DNA of 6,731 nt, from NCBI GenBank assembly GCA_035370465.1, contig DAOOVW010000066.1, positions 1 to 6,731 of the forward strand. The letters are read 5' to 3'. The notes under the pieces are model-generated. The model saw nothing but the letters and a program-made list of their open reading frames with translations. It had not been told where the DNA came from and did not search any database. Source of the stretch: a bacterium (lineage in GTDB: Bacteria; Ratteibacteria; UBA8468; B48-G9; JAFGKM01). Positions 5,654 to 6,731 of this stretch are shown piece by piece (the first letter of the stretch is position 1; each line of letters begins with the position of its first letter). A program made the translations under genes and the position numbers.

Positions 5654-6155
5654 AAAATTTTTTAAATTTTTTACCCGATACATTACATACAGGACAATTT
5701 TCTGGAGGAGTCCCTATATGAGTGTACCCGCAGACAGGACATATATATATTTCATCAATTTCAACATCTTTGCCCTTAATAACACTTTTTTTTGCATTTG
5801 AATACAACAATTGATGAATTTTTTCTGCTTCAAGTGCATAGTGAATTGACCTATGTGCTTTTTCCTCTCCCTGTAAATTAACTATTGCATCAAAAGAAGG
5901 ATACATTTCTTCTACCTCATATGTTTCTCCTTCAATTGCCGTCTGTAAATTTTTTTCTGTATTATCTATATATTCCAGAACTCTTGCATGATTTATTGCA
6001 TGAACCTGTTCTGCAAAAGCAATTGCTCTAAAAAGTCGGGCTATATTTGAAAACCCCTCTTTTTCTGCGATTTCTGCAAAGGATAAATATTTCATATGAG
6101 CCATACTTTCACCAGCAAATGCTTCATCTAAAACTTTTTTTGTAATGTTTTTCAT
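5652..6155 (-). CDS. Rubrerythrin
   Basis: A 167-residue rubrerythrin with a ferritin-like diiron domain followed by a C-terminal rubredoxin domain; the family reduces hydrogen peroxide to water using electrons from rubredoxin or NAD(P)H-linked donors. Helix motifs include FAGESMAHMKY (Glu16), AEQVHAINH (Glu49, His52), YEVEEMYP (Glu80, Glu83) and EAEKIH (Glu111, His114), consistent with the diiron ligands. The rubredoxin iron site is CPVCGY...CPVC (Cys139, 142, 154, 157). I chose the ATG at 6155 because the protein then begins MKNITKKVLDEAFAGE, as in relatives, and GGAG sits nine bases upstream. An ATG at 6170 or a TTG at 6182 would add 5 or 9 residues but lacks a good ribosome binding site. 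It lies between the ferritin-like and superoxide reductase genes, where it would remove the peroxide made by the latter. Confidence 0.95.
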   Translation of the reverse strand: MKNITKKVLDEAFAGESMAHMKYLSFAEIAEKEGFSNIARLFRAIAFAEQVHAINHARVLEYIDNTEKNLQTAIEGETYEVEEMYPSFDAIVNLQGEEKAHRSIHYALEAEKIHQLLYSNAKKSVIKGKDVEIDEIYICPVCGYTHIGTPPENCPVCNVSGKKFKKF

Positions 6156-6186
6156 TTTCAAAAACTCCATTTTTGTATTCAACCAC

Positions 6187-6200
6187 TGCCAAATTTGACA
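6187..6200. promoter_or_regulatory. Near-perfect 14-bp palindrome upstream of rubrerythrin
   Basis: On the minus strand this reads TGTCAAATTTGGCA, symmetric except for one mismatched pair. It lies in the 52-base gap between the ferritin-like and rubrerythrin genes, 32 bases before the rubrerythrin ATG. Ten of its bases, TGTCAAATTT, recur on the plus strand at 357-366 in the spacer of the other operon's promoter. It may be an operator or simply a chance AT-rich palindrome; no clear -35/-10 pair was found beside it. Confidence 0.35.
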
Positions 6201-6207
6201 CTACTTT

Positions 6208-6687
6208 TTATTCAATATCTTCAAGAATATTTATAAGGTCATCTTCATGCTCAACTTCATCAGTTAGAATACTTAATACCATACCATAAGTAATTGGGTC
6301 TTTATCTTTAACAAAATCAAGAAGTTTTTGATAGACCTTAATTGCACATTGTTCACCCTTAATATTTTGTTTTAAAATAGGGATAATACCAGGGTCTTCT
6401 GGTGCCTCATATCCACAATTTGTTAATTTATACCAATCCTCTGGTTTTAAAACAGGAGTTCCACCAATTTGAATAATTCTGCCGACAATCATTTCAGCAT
6501 GTTTCAACTCATCACCTGCATGCTGAGTAAGTTCGGCAATTACTTCTTCTTTCATCATCCCTTTAACAACCTTTGCTCCAATCCAGTACTGATAATATGC
6601 AAGCCATTCATCCGAAAGTGCCTTATTAAGCAATTTTACTAATTCTTCTACATCTACTCCAACTATTTCTTTGCCTTTTCTTTCCAT
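6208..6687 (-). CDS. Ferritin-like diiron protein, Dps-like (DPSL/thioferritin) candidate
   Basis: A 159-residue four-helix ferritin-like protein. Diiron ligand candidates are Glu27 (DEWLAYYQYW), Glu60 and His63 (GDELKHAEM), Glu112 (GEQCAI), and Glu144 and His147 (DEVEHE). Between helices are NCGYEAPEDP (Cys91) and GEQCAI (Cys114); a Cys pair near the metal site distinguishes the DPSL group, also called thioferritins, from ordinary Dps and bacterioferritin. Members of that group assemble into dodecameric cages that oxidise and store iron and consume peroxide. The assembly here is inferred. AAAGGAGG lies just upstream of the ATG, so the start is secure. It is the first complete gene of the minus-strand operon in the window, 52 bases before rubrerythrin. 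Alternatives are a general bacterioferritin-like or ferritin-like family protein. Confidence 0.75.
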   Translation of the reverse strand: MERKGKEIVGVDVEELVKLLNKALSDEWLAYYQYWIGAKVVKGMMKEEVIAELTQHAGDELKHAEMIVGRIIQIGGTPVLKPEDWYKLTNCGYEAPEDPGIIPILKQNIKGEQCAIKVYQKLLDFVKDKDPITYGMVLSILTDEVEHEDDLINILEDIE

Positions 6688-6705
6688 ACTTTCCTCCTTT
6701 TTTGG

Positions 6706-6731
6706 TTATTTTTTAAATAGTTCAATTGCTT
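6706..6731 (-). CDS. Possible 3' end of a further upstream gene (partial)
   Basis: One minus-strand frame from the window edge reads ...AIELFKK followed by TAA at 6708-6706, 18 bases before the ferritin-like start codon and just ahead of its ribosome binding site. The spacing resembles the other gene junctions in this operon, so the operon may continue beyond the window. Seven residues cannot be assigned, and chance cannot be excluded. Confidence 0.3.

Noticed and set aside
6156..6207. Separate promoter or PerR/Fur box before rubrerythrin
   Set aside because: No -35/-10 pair at proper spacing and no convincing match to the PerR or Fur consensus was found by eye; only the 14-bp palindrome was kept, at low confidence.
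1..6731. CRISPR arrays, tRNA or rRNA genes, insertion sequences, toxin-antitoxin or phage genes
   Set aside because: No direct-repeat array, cloverleaf sequence, terminal inverted repeat with transposase, or mobile-element protein was recognised on either strand.

Overview
The window is AT-rich (roughly 30% GC by eye) and looks like a chromosomal segment of a low-GC, anaerobic bacterium. The bacterial assignment rests on strong Shine-Dalgarno sites (AAAGGAGG, AAGGAGG, AAGGGGGTGA), a recognisable -35/-10 promoter and bacterial-type ThiL and glycerophosphodiesterase proteins. The anaerobic lifestyle is inferred from clustered superoxide reductase, rubrerythrin and ferritin-like genes. The phylum cannot be fixed from this sequence.

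Bases 1-71 hold the last codons of a plus-strand gene of unknown identity. Bases 72-407 are non-coding. They hold two weak hairpins followed by T-runs and then a promoter (TTGACT, 17 bp, TATGTT) whose -10 end is covered by a perfect 9-bp inverted repeat just before the first ribosome binding site.

Bases 408-3357 are a tightly packed plus-strand operon of three genes joined by 4-base ATGA overlaps: a long-form sn-glycerol-1-phosphate dehydrogenase (AraM/EgsA type), a cytoplasmic glycerophosphodiester phosphodiesterase, and thiamine-monophosphate kinase (thiL). The first two suggest glycerophosphate or polar-lipid metabolism; thiL seems to be carried along.

The plus-strand operon converges on a minus-strand operon (6687 down to 3399, possibly continuing beyond the window). 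In transcription order it encodes a Dps-like thioferritin candidate with a cysteine pair, rubrerythrin, a one-domain superoxide reductase, a 40-residue seven-cysteine protein too short to be noticed by ordinary gene calling, an Isf-like flavoprotein, and a divergent xylose-isomerase-like protein. The first five make a coherent set for handling oxygen, superoxide, peroxide and iron: SOR converts superoxide to peroxide, rubrerythrin reduces peroxide, the ferritin-like protein stores iron, and the flavoprotein and the small protein are candidate electron carriers.

The most notable item is the 40-residue protein at 5109-5231. Its N-terminus carries the CxxCGC motif known from the nickel site of HypB, and its C-terminal half resembles the desulforedoxin iron centre (YxCxxCG...VCCGExMK) that class I desulfoferrodoxins carry fused to superoxide reductase. 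The adjacent superoxide reductase lacks that domain, so this may be a desulfoferrodoxin split into two genes, with an extra metal site.
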